Source: Rhodosorus marinus
Lineage: Eukaryota; Rhodophyta; Stylonematophyceae; Stylonematales; Stylonemataceae
Direction: 5' to 3'
DNA length: 64,000 nucleotides
Assembly: GCA_029953675.1 (NCBI GenBank)
Contig: JAMWBK010000002.1
Coordinates: 1,488,001 to 1,552,000, forward strand
The notes under the pieces: model-generated
The model's input: only the letters and a program-made list of their open reading frames with translations
What the model was told of the DNA's origin: nothing
Database searches by the model: none
Made by a program: the position numbers and the translations under genes
Shown here: positions 16,086 to 26,429 of the stretch, in pieces
Numbering within the stretch: position 1 is the first letter of the stretch
Layout of the letters: each line of letters begins with the position of its first letter

Positions 16086-17209
16086 AGCAGTGTTGATCCC
16101 AAAACTTAGACTATTTATTTTATTATTATTATTATTCCGAAAGTCTTCTTCAAAAGTACTCTGAACGCTTTGAGTGAAGGAAGGAATTCTTGGAGGACTG
16201 ATTAAGTGAGGAGGTTCAGCCCCGACGCCGTGTCAGCTCGGATCGCGATTCTCTTTTGCCACCTGAAAAGGAATCATACGAGAGGTAATGTGCTGGGAGC
16301 ACTATCAAACAGGATCCTAGCGAAGGATACCATTCTATGCGTCAGTTGAGCGTCGATGGGTGATTCGTACTTTCATCGACTACCCCCGCTGCCAGCTCAT
16401 CCACCGGCAAGAAGCTCACCCTCATCCTCGTGAAGTTAGCGTTGGTTCATTGGTTCGGAAGAAGCCTTATTATCTTGTCTGCATTCAGTAGATTGACACG
16501 TATGAATACGTAGAAAACCTCGAACTCTCCTTTGTTACAGAGACTATAGAACCTAGCCCCACTATCTCAATCTCTGAATCAGGGCAGACATCTTTCACGA
16601 TTTCAATGGGCTGTTCAAGTAGATCTTGCAGGAGATCATCGTTGCCCCATACACATCTAGTTGTGTACCCATGTACCCATCGTTGGTCTGTCTGTACAAG
16701 AGCTTTCTTAGACTTTCATGGCCCAGCGTATTCCACAGCTAGGACGAACGCGTTGGACGAGACACTTTGGTTCTGAATCCGCGGGAGAGTTTTCTGAGGT
16801 AGTACAATGACAACCTCGAGCGAGTTTGGAAGCATTTTGTTGAGGTTTGCCGTAGTTGTGATTGATCGTAGGCTTCGTTCAGCCTGACTCTGTAGCGCTG
16901 TAACGCTGCCTTAGTCAACTCAGCGTTCTTAAGGAACCGCTCCCTTTCGTCCCTGCGGTTTCTCCCACAGTTGATCAATTTCGGGTTCGACACTCTTCCT
17001 GCTCATATTGTGGGACAATTTGAACATGAAACTGGCAGAAGGAGGTGACACAGGTCCGGTCTCAACACAAGGGATGTTCCGAGATTGTACTTTTCACGTG
17101 CGTTTGCATCCTATCAACCCTAGAATGTGCATTCTCCGAACGCCCCTTCGTTGAGACTAGATCTCGATCACAACATCGAACACAAACAAAGAACATTGAT
17201 TGACTCTAA

Positions 17210-17590
17210 GCGAGCAGCGCGATATTGACTACTCGTGTTGCAATCCTCGCAAGTCTTGCAGATTCGGCCCTTCACAAGGACCTTCAATTCCATCCCCGAA
17301 TCGAGCAATTGTTGACCGAATGAGAACCCGTCTTGAGGTAGCAAAACAGCAGTTTTTGTTCGGGTCCGACCCTCGATTCCAGCCGCATAACACGGGTATA
17401 CAGTTTCAGAATAACACTCATTTCTTGATAGAAAAGTAGCCTTTTTTTGCCAAATAGGTTTTTGCTTTTTCCTAAATATCGCGATTCCACATGGAATGGG
17501 AGGTATTTATCTTCGGCACAAAACACGCGATAAGTTAATTGAAATCGTGTCACCAGAGCGGTCTTGCTTTTCTTAGGGACAAACAGCCTA
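17210..17590. repeat. Dispersed degenerate repeat, copy A
   Basis: Shares phrases with 35490-36110, for example CGAGTCCGACCCTCGATT (here CGGGTCCGACCCTCGATT near 17359), GATTCCAGC, and a downstream TTTTCTTAGGGACAA resembling TTTTCTTCGGGACAA. No coding capacity is seen. Probably remnants of one mobile or satellite-like family; the class is unknown. Confidence 0.5.
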
Positions 17591-17599
17591 TTATTTGCT

Positions 17600-18725
17600 T
17601 CCTGGTCGACGCTGGGAGAAATTTTATCCTATTCTACGCCTTTTTAATTGCAATCTATCCGCAGAGATATTGAGTCCCCAATACATACTATCGAAATTGA
17701 CATTAAGTGATTGGAAGATTAAATTTATTCTGAAATATTACACAGTGATGATAATCTTGTAAAAGAAAAATAGTATATGATTGTATTTTTAGCATATTCA
17801 TCATCTTTTTGATGTATAGGAATATAATACCGAATCTTTTTTCCATACTGGTTTGGTAATAGAATTGGGTTTTTGTACTCTTTGTGTCTCCTTTAAAATT
17901 TTCTGGAGCAAGTGAAAAAAGTCTGTTAGAAAGTCGTTACCTTATATTGTGCATAAGGGAGCCCTTTTTTGTTTGTGGGAAGACAGGTGTTCAATATGGT
18001 ATTTTATACTGTTTGAGTGTCCATAAGCCTGACGATGGGAATGCATGTTGAATATTGCTAAAGGGTCTGACTGTTGGCTGAACATCTTGTCTTCTATCTA
18101 TCTTGTTGCTTGCAATGCGCTTGTGTATTAGTCGTGCTCCGAGCTAGGGAGTCCAGGATATTCAAGGGTCCGGGTTGTTGGGAAGTGTAACGACTTCGGT
18201 TAGGCAAACGTAGTGTTGCAAACGAACTAGAAAGCTTCTCTGATTTCTCACGGGGTGCTGAGGCTTTGATTTTGAGCTTGTGCGTGAGATAGAGAGAAAA
18301 ACCACAACCGGATTCAAGTTCGTCATGATCCCGGTATTGAAATTATCTACTACGTGGTCCCTTAGTTTCGAACAGCAGGGCGTGAGTTTGGCGCAACATC
18401 GTCGTTTTACTAGTACAAATATATCTGCTGCGCGCGCCTTGAACAGAAACAGGAGAGCTCATGCAGTTGATCGAGAACGTAGGAACTGTTGAAAGTGGAA
18501 ACCACCATCTTTGAACACAGCCGTGGGCACTAGGGCGGAGACCATACTCGGTCCGAATAATCATCATATTTACACTCCTTACAAGTCTATTCCGAGCTTA
18601 GATCGCCCAGTCCAATTTTCTCGAATTGCCTGACGACTTGTCGTTTCCGTATCCCATCTGCTTTCATGTGGAACACAGCAATTGGACCAAAAGCCCAAAC
18701 AACGAGGGAATTGTTCTCGGAAAGA
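17600..18725. other. Intergenic stretch, nothing recognised
   Basis: A/T-rich to about 18000, then mixed composition. No conserved reading frame, RNA gene or repeat that I can support. Confidence 0.4.
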
Positions 18726-18729
18726 GCTC

Positions 18730-18999
18730 TCAAAGAAGTTTCCTACATATAGGGCAAGTTGGAGAGAGCTCCACCCACTCTGACATACATTCTTGGTGAT
18801 ACATGTGGCCGCAGTCCGTTTTCAACCCCCGATCTCCATCATGCAAACAAATCGAACATGTGAAACTCATTCCATGAACATTGTTTAGAAAGGTCTCCTT
18901 CCGCTTCAGTAGCTCAGCCCCTTCTTTCCTTTGCTTGGCCTTCCGCAAAACCCAGGGAAGCACCTCGTACACGACAATAAAAATCGTGACTCCAAGCAT
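18730..18999 (-). CDS. Very small membrane-anchored RING-H2 protein, copy 3
   Basis: Intronless 89-residue protein with one N-terminal hydrophobic helix (about 2-18), a basic linker (RKAKQRKEG) and a C-terminal RING-H2 domain. Ligands are C48, C51, C63, H65, H68, C71, C82 and C85 (CSIC, DCGHMYHQEC, CPIC). The domain ends only four residues before the stop. Probable E3 ubiquitin ligase by domain; partners unknown. Same helix-plus-RING layout as the two other copies, but shorter and lacking their intron, so it is either a more distant paralog or a retrocopy. Confidence 0.85.
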   Translation of the reverse strand: MLGVTIFIVVYEVLPWVLRKAKQRKEGAELLKRKETFLNNVHGMSFTCSICLHDGDRGLKTDCGHMYHQECMSEWVELSPTCPICRKLL

Positions 19000-19099
19000 C
19001 TCTCATCTGGATCGCGACGAGCAAGAGCGGAATTCTCTCAGTCTTCCCCACAAGAACCTGGAATAAATCAGGTTTCCAAATAGCTAGCCTTGTATAAAC

Positions 19100-20650
19100 A
19101 TATCACAGGAAGAAAACCATCCAAAAAACAACTCTCAGCTACCTTTCACCTCCAAGACTCCTTGCTTCAACCCCCCAACACCATTGCTCCGCCCCATCTT
19201 GCACCATCTTCTCCAACTGAAAATGGGATGAAATGTCATTTCAAGCCGAACCCTCAAATTCCAAGAGAGAAAAGCAGAAAATCCATAAATTCCCAGAAAA
19301 CAGAAAAGAACTTGCAATCCGAACACATACACCTCCAAAAGCATTAATCCTCCAAAAGGAGTCTGGAAACCACACTTTCGATTTCTATGGCGGACAAGAG
19401 ACATTAGCCCCTTTCACATATTACCTCGGCCTAAGTGTCACCTCTATTGTGGTTCAATCCATAGATTAGAATATTGTTGAATATTATCGATGATTCAATC
19501 ATTTAAGCATGTAATTGATTTATTATGGATAACGAGGGCAGGCATCGCCCGTATTTAACCGTGTAATTATTTAGTTTTACAAAGAATGGGAATATTGCAT
19601 AGTAGTAGATAGTACATTATCGTTATTACTTGTATGTTGTGTTTCTACGTCCCGACTGTTGGAATTCTGCTCCAAAAGCGTGAACACAATTAGTATTTCA
19701 GTAGGTTTTAGTATTGTAGGAATTGTAGTAGTTTCTTGGGTTGGACTGGTGTCGACGATGCGATTGGTGTAGGAGGTTCTCACAATTTGATTGACACGTT
19801 CCCATATGCCCCCCAGGATGTTGACTCAATTATTCCAGAATTCAAGGTTTGTTTCCCTCTTAATTACCCCTAATTAGGCAATATATCCCAAATCCAATTT
19901 CCCTTTTCTGCGGGTTCTCCTCCGTGAGATTTCATCGGATTTATACCCTTAGTCCATCGGAATATGCAATACAGCCTCAAGTCCCGAATATGTGTTGGTT
20001 GCACCTCCAGAGATTCTGGCATAGCCCGAGCATAATTTGGCTCAGCGGACATTGCTGGAAGACTGAGACGTCACACAGATCTCGACGAGGACTGTAGTTT
20101 TCCCGTTATGGCGGGTTGACCGGTTTGGTTGATGTAGAGGATGGTGCTGATGTGGGAGGCAAGGAAGTGAGAGATGACGTGTGGGGGAAGGGGGAGTCCC
20201 CTTGATGTTGGAGGCGCGTGAACTTCGCCCTCAGGAGTGTCTCTTTTTCCGTCGTTTCTTTTTTCAGCTCCGAATAAACACGTTTGTTCAGGATTCATCC
20301 CCAGTGGGAATCGAAGGCTGTTGAGGATTCATACTCAGATGAAATCGGAGGCAACCTAATTGAGCAGCTGGTGCCAAACCCCGGGGTCGACCGGTCCTCA
20401 GCGGGAAGCGAACGCATTGGAATTGAACACAGAACGCTCATCTAGAGTTTTGAGACCTGATGTAGGATCATCAGAGGTAGCAAGTATTCCTGTTTGACTT
20501 CAATAGGTAGATTAGTTTGGAACCGTATCCGATACTGCTGATGCTATTTTTGGATGCGTTTCTAGATGGGACACGGAAGGGTGCGGAATTGATGCTTAGA
20601 TTTAGGCTTAGGGGTTGAGGACTACTTACCGGTCCTTAAAAGTCAGAGTT
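19100..20650. other. Intergenic stretch, nothing recognised
   Basis: Mixed-composition DNA between a RING gene and a decayed retroelement. No frame carries a recognisable domain. Confidence 0.4.
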
Positions 20651-20921
20651 GAACTTACGTAGTGGAAACGTAGCTGGAAATAGAAGAGCGGGTGGCCCTG
20701 ATAAGCGGGGAAAAGAGCTACGAGACGGCAGGGTTTTTTTGGGTTTTTTTTGGCCTATCGGCGAATCACTGGTATTTTTGCTTGAACGTGATATCTACTG
20801 ACGGGCCTACGGGGCGGTGGGAGACTGAACCCTCCCTGCCGTTTAAGGACAGCTCGACGGCGAGTACGGACGTATTCGATATGGCGTAGGAGCTCTCAAC
20901 GAGTCAGCACGTGATCCCGAG

Positions 20922-21800
20922 TTGCTTGGGGTCTCTCAAGCCAGAAAGCTATATCGCGGTGAGCTGGAGAAAGTTCTGGTGCGCTTCCCGGGGGATGGTC
21001 GTTTACTGCTTCTTCGCACTACTTGGAGGAGGATGGTGCAGGACTTCCCTGTGTGGGCGCTGGACGAACTGAGAATCCTCTCCGTAGGTTTGACTGCCGG
21101 AGCGTTGACTGTTTACAACGAGGTGGCTATGCGATACCCATATGACACGGCAGATACGCTGTAGGAACACCTGGGGGAGCATCTATTCAACGATGCTCAT
21201 GTGGACCGAAAACGGGACTTGCTCGAGCAATCCAGCTGGAACGAGAAGAAAGAATTGATCAAACTTTTAGCAGAACGGCTACTACAGCTATCTCACACTC
21301 TACGGGAAGAAGTGTCAGAGGAGGCTCTGATCTACAGGTTCTTCCAGGTTTGCCGAAAGAGTTCCATCCGCACTCGGCTGACTGGAGTGGGACGTTCAAC
21401 GGAGCATCCGAGGGGACACTGCTAGCGAAACCGCTTCTGAAGCTGGAAGAGGATTCACCCGGTAGGTGAGCGAAATGCCCACGATCGTGTACCTGGGAAA
21501 GGATACCCGAGCTTTAGACCTCAAGGTGTTTTACCTGCCACCAGGCGGGACTTGTCACGGTTGAGTGGCCCCCCCAAAAATGGAATTGGCGGGGTCGGTG
21601 ATGGATTCCGTCGACAAGAAGCAGCAGGTTATGAGACTGCGGATTGCGGTGGAAGTGGAAGGCAAAGGAGCCTTGACTGCCATGGTGGACACCGGAGCAT
21701 CCTCAAACTGGATAGATTTTCTGTACTCCGGAAATCTGGGCGTTGGTTGGCACATACCAAGGTCCAGGTCGCAAAGCTTTGTTGGAAGCTTGTGCGACGT
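20922..21800 (+). mobile_element. Decayed Ty3/gypsy-type gag-protease remnant
   Basis: A gag-like helical region reads from 20922 (containing QSSWNEKKELIKLLAERL and LREEVSEEALIYRFFQV). It is broken by an in-frame TAG at 21162-21164 and by a frame change near 21350, after which LPKEFHPHSADWSGTF continues in the next frame. From about 21565 a retropepsin-like segment follows with the active-site motif AMVDTGASSNWID. No reverse transcriptase, RNase H or integrase follows, and no long terminal repeats were found by eye. This is a broken, non-functional fragment. Assignment to Ty3/gypsy is by gag style and the DTGAS motif and is moderately sure. Confidence 0.65.
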
Positions 21801-21819
21801 GACTAGGTTTACCGATGCA

Positions 21820-21838
21820 TACACACACACACACACAC
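21820..21838. repeat. AC microsatellite
   Basis: Uninterrupted (AC) dinucleotide run at the 3' edge of the decayed gag-protease remnant. Confidence 0.9.
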
Positions 21839-22191
21839 TTCAAAACTGCAGCGTCAAGCGGGAGGTCAAGCTCCAAAGTCGGGGTTTGGCAGTCGCCGTC
21901 GATTCTAGTTCATTTTTGATCTCAGGCCCGACTGCTGGCCTTTGGTGGTTTAGTGATGTACTATACTTACTACCACGGTACTAGTGTTTCTCCGGGGTCA
22001 ATCCCCCTCATGGCGAGCATGCCTCAACATCGAATAAAATAAAAAATCTCCACGGCCTTTCATGGCCATATAGAAAAACTATAATTCAAGTCAAGGCGGC
22101 TGAGCATCTGCGAGTGAAAACTTTCCAAGGACACTTTTTTTGCTGAGCTTTTTGCACTTGGTTTCAATATCTATTTTTCCGACCAAGCCGG

Positions 22192-22313
22192 AGACTCCAT
22201 CCCAAAGTGACGCGTCCAGCAGAGACCCCACCCCAAAGTGACGCGTCCAGCAAGAGACCCCACCCCAAAGTGACGCGTCCACATAGACTCCACCCCAAAG
22301 TGACGCGTCCAGC
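22192..22313. repeat. Minisatellite, four copies of a unit of about 31 nt
   Basis: Four tandem copies of a unit built on CCCCAAAGTGACGCGTCCA, differing by a few bases and small indels. Each copy contains ACGCGT. No coding role is supported. Confidence 0.85.
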
Positions 22314-22449
22314 GGCGTGCCCCCAACTTGATCGTTACGTAACCCATAAAAAAAAGTATTCAAAAGGTACATAAATATTTTAAATATTAAAAATTATATA
22401 AAGAAATATTTAGATTTTATCCATAAAAGTATAAAATTCCACGAGGGTA

Positions 22450-22480
22450 CCTGTTAGGACTCTAGTGGTAAGCCTAACAG
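22450..22480. repeat. Short palindromic repeat TGTTAGG...CCTAACA, copy 1
   Basis: TGTTAGGACTCTAGTGGTAA is followed by GCCTAACA. A closely related copy occurs at about 37664-37691. The TG...CA ends with inverted TGTTAGG/CCTAACA resemble LTR termini, but only some 28 bp lie between them. Confidence 0.5.
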
Positions 22481-23545
22481 GGCCCCACCAAGAATTGGAC
22501 TCCCAGCACCAAACCAACCCTACCCCCGTTTTGTGACGCCAATCTATATTTACTACAATAATCCTCACGCGATATAGTACAAATCTAAAGGGGGTGTTGA
22601 TGTTCCAAAAAACCACAACAATCGAGCCAGCTGACGGGAGGAACGGACAGGCTGACAGTTATAGAAGCTGAATTGAATTTGTTTAAGCTACTGGTATTTC
22701 AGTAGATTTTAGTAGTTTCTTGGATTTACAGCTGTCCGAGTACACTCCCATTGATAGATGTAGACGAAGACGTTTATGGTTCCTTAGAGTCCTTGGGGAA
22801 GTAGTGGTGGAAGAAAAGGAGAGATATGGCATATAGATGAAATAGATTTCGTCATGCCAAGGTGTTAGGTACGAGAATTGAAGGGTTGACAAGGTGGCGA
22901 GTGGATATCAGCGGGTACCCTTGGGACTCGAATACACCGACTGCGGTATTCGCCAGTGCTAGCAATAGGGGTCGGATCGGGTGATTCCTCGGCTCCCCTA
23001 AGGACCTATTGGAGAAAGCATCGTAGGTACGCTTCTTTTCTGTGCCCTCGTCAGCAGCCTAGACTCTAGTTCCAAATAGTGGTTGACAAAGTACTGGAAT
23101 TGACTTTCACTGGAGGTTCTTCGGCAAATTATCGTCCAGAAGTATTTCCAGAAAGGACACCTTCCATGGGACAGAATATCTTGGCGAGGTCACTGACGAG
23201 CTGAGTGGACTTTCGTAGCCACCAGCCACAGCCAGTGGTGTTGAAAAGGTGGATAACGAGTACCAAAGAAAATCATATGGGCGCAGGCGTAAAAGCCGTG
23301 CAACAAACAGGTTTCGCAGCTAAAAATAGTATACAAGAAAATCCTTATGATCGCTGGTATAACCGTGCAACCAACACGTTTCCTAGATTTCGGAGCTTCT
23401 TTGTGATTGGCAGACACTATGCAGCAATTTCCCTGCTGTAAATTGCTTTGGAGGCTGAGCTCAGAAGGAATTGTGTTTCCAACAACGCGGACAATCAATT
23501 GGTAAAATAGCCAGTGGTAACTCCGTCCTTTGAAGCACCAGAGGA

Positions 23546-23936
23546 CAGACTTTGTTTCAAAAAGGTATTCAATTGTTCACTTAGTTTCAGCTCGTGCGTA
23601 TCGGTGCGCTCTAAGACCACTCCATGACACGGAATAGCAGGGCTCACTAGGATCAGCCGGTAACAGACCGTGTTTCGAAAAAGTTTTTAATCGTCCAGTT
23701 AGTTCCAGTTCGTGCGTATCTTGTGCGCGCTACCACGCCTCGCGCAATGGCAAGGCTTCACTAGGATCAGCAGCTGAGAGACTGTGCTTCGAAAACGTTT
23801 CTAATCGTCCAGTTTGTTCCAGGTATTCCGTCTAATGGGGCGCTCTTCCGCGCCTCGCGCAATGGCTTGGCCTCGCTAGAATCAGCAGGCGCGATACTGC
23901 GCTTCGAAAAGTTTTTAACGTGCAGGTAGATCCAGC
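23546..23936. repeat. Tandem repeat, about 3.4 copies of a unit of about 116 nt
   Basis: Units begin near 23546, 23664, 23778 and 23893. Each contains GACTGTGCTTCGAAAA-like, TTTTTAATCGTCCAGTTAG-like and CACTAGGATCAGC-like blocks in the same order, and the last unit is truncated. Copies differ by roughly one base in six. No open frame is conserved across units. Confidence 0.75.
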
Positions 23937-24077
23937 ATCAAAGCAAAGTTCGTACGCCACAGCAGGAATCTCAAACGAGTATACAGCGAGGAGAACAACC
24001 CGTCGGGGCGCCCACTGAACACTTCGTGGAGTCAACGGAAAACAACTGAATCCATGAAACGTCAGTTTGTTGGGAAC

Positions 24078-24450
24078 GACAGACTGTGGCGCTAAAGAAC
24101 GCTAAAACAAGTAGAGAAGGTAAGGAGCACCCTCAACGGGTGTTAGTAAACTAGACCTTAAGTGAAAATAAAAAAAGAAATGCGTACAGACGAATCGCGT
24201 GCCATCGCTTTAGACCGCCAACTGTACATTCCCATGCCAGAGCTTGCGATCGATTCCTGACCTCACGACCCTAAGCCTACCGTTGATTCTTGGCACTCGG
24301 CTACTCGCACAACCAGAAGAACTAGACGAAACCAAGGGTACCAGATGATGGGCCCGTACTTTATTTGCAACCACAGACTGTAGCGCGAAGACGCAAAAGA
24401 CCAGAAGAGTGCGGTGTGAGGGGCCCCCTCAACGGGGTAGCAATCTCGAT
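24078..24450. repeat. Diverged direct repeat pair
   Basis: ACAGACTGTGGCGC...CACCCTCAACGGGTG at 24080-24142 recurs as ACAGACTGTAGCGC...CCCCCTCAACGGGGT at 24372-24437, about 290 nt later. Probably part of the same decaying repeat field as the tandem array just before it. Confidence 0.5.
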
Positions 24451-24819
24451 TCCAAGCGTAGAATGGGCCAAAGCCGAACCCTGGATCGTCACAGCTGTAC
24501 GACGCTGTTCTTATGGATAACGGTAGATGGAGCTCGGCGTTCCAGGTCAATTTCGGTCGCATCCCAACACCTTAGCGATACATTTTGTTCATGGGATATG
24601 TAGCTCACCGCTCCTAGTTCGTTCAGCCTTCGCTATGGGGGAGGAGCATAGGAGCACTCTATCACTGTCACGTGCAAGTCGAAAGTTAGTGAATTTATTA
24701 AAGCATTTTCTATACAACCCTTGAATACAAATCATCCGCTATGTCCAAGTTCCCCAAGTTGCCACGTTTCTAGATACTCTGGAGGCATTCCATGCTATTC
24801 TACCTCTTCAGCATCAAGT

Positions 24820-25338
24820 TCATTCACGCGAAAATTTCTGCAGCGGTCCTAAATCTCGGCGGTGAATGTTGTTCCAATGGAGCCCAAGATGCGATTTCCT
24901 CGCGAAACTTTTGACGCATGCAGAGCATTTGAACGGTTTGAGCTGCAGGTGAGTTGCCTTATGATGCCTCGTCATCTCGTACTTTCGAAAGAATTGTTTC
25001 ATGCACACGGGACATGTCGCGCCTTTATAAGCCCGCTTGCCCTTGGCGCTATCATCTAGCAACGCTTTGGTCACCAATTCGAGCTCAAGCATTTGATTGA
25101 AATCATTCTGTTCCTTCTCACGAGCAGTCGGAGTGGCTCCCAGCGAGCTATAGAGGTGGATATCGAGGTCACTCCAGTTATTAACAGCCGTCCTTGGGGC
25201 TTGTCGTCCGTCTGCGGTCGGGTGCATGGGTGAGCCCAGGTCCAGCATCATCATTCCAACGTCGACTAGCGTATCCGGATTCGCAGAGGCGGTCGATTGC
25301 CCCAGCCCAAAATTCAAAACGTCTTTGTAAAACTCCAT
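24820..25338 (-). CDS. C2H2 zinc-finger protein with two fingers
   Basis: Intronless, 172 residues. An uncharacterised N-terminal region (1-105) precedes two classical C2H2 fingers. Finger one uses C109, C112, H125 and H130 (CPVCMKQF...). Finger two uses C138, C141, H154 and H159 (CSACVKSF...). The linker LQLKPFKC resembles the TGEKPF linker of DNA-binding tandem fingers, so a nuclear DNA-binding role is likely though not shown. The ATG at 25338 is preceded by TATAAGG about 112 nt upstream. The pathway and target genes cannot be read from the sequence. Confidence 0.85.
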   Translation of the reverse strand: MEFYKDVLNFGLGQSTASANPDTLVDVGMMMLDLGSPMHPTADGRQAPRTAVNNWSDLDIHLYSSLGATPTAREKEQNDFNQMLELELVTKALLDDSAKGKRAYKGATCPVCMKQFFRKYEMTRHHKATHLQLKPFKCSACVKSFARKSHLGLHWNNIHRRDLGPLQKFSRE

Positions 25339-25449
25339 TCTTCAAACTCCCTAGCGCAACCCTGTATATGTTCCTTCTTCTCCTCCCTTTACCCTCATCC
25401 TTCTCTCCAGAACTCCTATCACCGTCCCGCAGACCCTGAAGATTGCCTC

Positions 25450-25456
25450 CCTTATA
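25450..25456 (-). promoter_or_regulatory. TATA-like box of the C2H2 gene
   Basis: TATAAGG on the minus strand, about 112 nt upstream of the ATG. Confidence 0.45.
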
Positions 25457-26265
25457 TCGTATTTCACTTCCCTCAATGAGGAGCGCGCTCTGCCTCAACA
25501 ATCCAACTTCCTGATTGATCCCTTTCTATAAAGGGAAGAAGATAATCAGCTTCACCAAAAACGAAGCAAAAACAAAAAGGAAAACAGATCTAAGACAAAC
25601 CTGAAAAATGCTTCTAAAAACCACGCTTCATAAAAAAAAAGGGAACCTCTGTCAACAGTCCAATTTCTTCAGCAAGACTAATTTCTCCATCGTACATAAA
25701 ATCCCTTTAGTTCTACGGGGAAGCTCACCTAGAATTTCCCATCATATTCATATTTGAGAAAAAATTAGATTCGGAACCCGGTGAAGAGGCAGAGCGAAGG
25801 GGGGGAGGGTTGAAGGCGGGTGCAGAAAATCCACCTTACCGCGCTGCTGGACACGCCAGCAAGCGGGCAAATCACCCCGGTTTTCTTTTTCATTTCTAAT
25901 CAATATTTTTACCAGACGTTTCATCGGCTTTGCTATGCTCCATTGTTTTTATTAACGGGAAAGCTATTTTAGAGGGAGAGCGGACGAATCTTATATCGAA
26001 CGAATTTACTTAGTCCTATAGAGCGCACATCATTTAGTATCATCGAATATTCTATGATTTTTTAAAAAGGAGATCGCTGGGGGGGGTGTGGTGTAAGGCG
26101 TACCGGGTAACGCATTTTTTAAAGCGTTTGTTTTTGGAAGGATGGTAAATGTAAATGAGGTTGAGTGTTCGAGGGGGCGGCGCGGATATGTGAAAGAAAA
26201 AAATTAAGCTGAGCTGTTTGCTATTAAAAAACTCTATGGTGAGGGTGATGATGCAAAAAGCCAAC

Positions 26266-26325
26266 CCACCACCAGTTGAAACACCACCAGTTGAAACACC
26301 ACCAGTTGAAACACCACCCGTTGGA
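26266..26325. repeat. Short tandem repeat, 15-nt unit
   Basis: Four consecutive copies of CACCACCAGTTGAAA, the last one altered. On the plus strand it would read as a (TPPVE)n repeat, but no surrounding gene can be supported. Confidence 0.85.
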
Positions 26326-26429
26326 CACAGCTGGGTAAAAAGGAAAACATCCCACCCCCGACATTCTTTTTTATTTCTAATCGATATTTTTATCACGAAT
26401 AGGGAGTTTTTGGTTGAAAACTAAAGATA

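Noticed and set aside
22091-22372. Repetitive peptide (LLDASLWGG) on the minus strand
   Set aside because: Translation of a non-coding minisatellite; no start, no flanking coding sequence.
22192-26325. Possible CRISPR-like arrays
   Set aside because: The units are contiguous tandem repeats without unique spacers, and the genome is eukaryotic.
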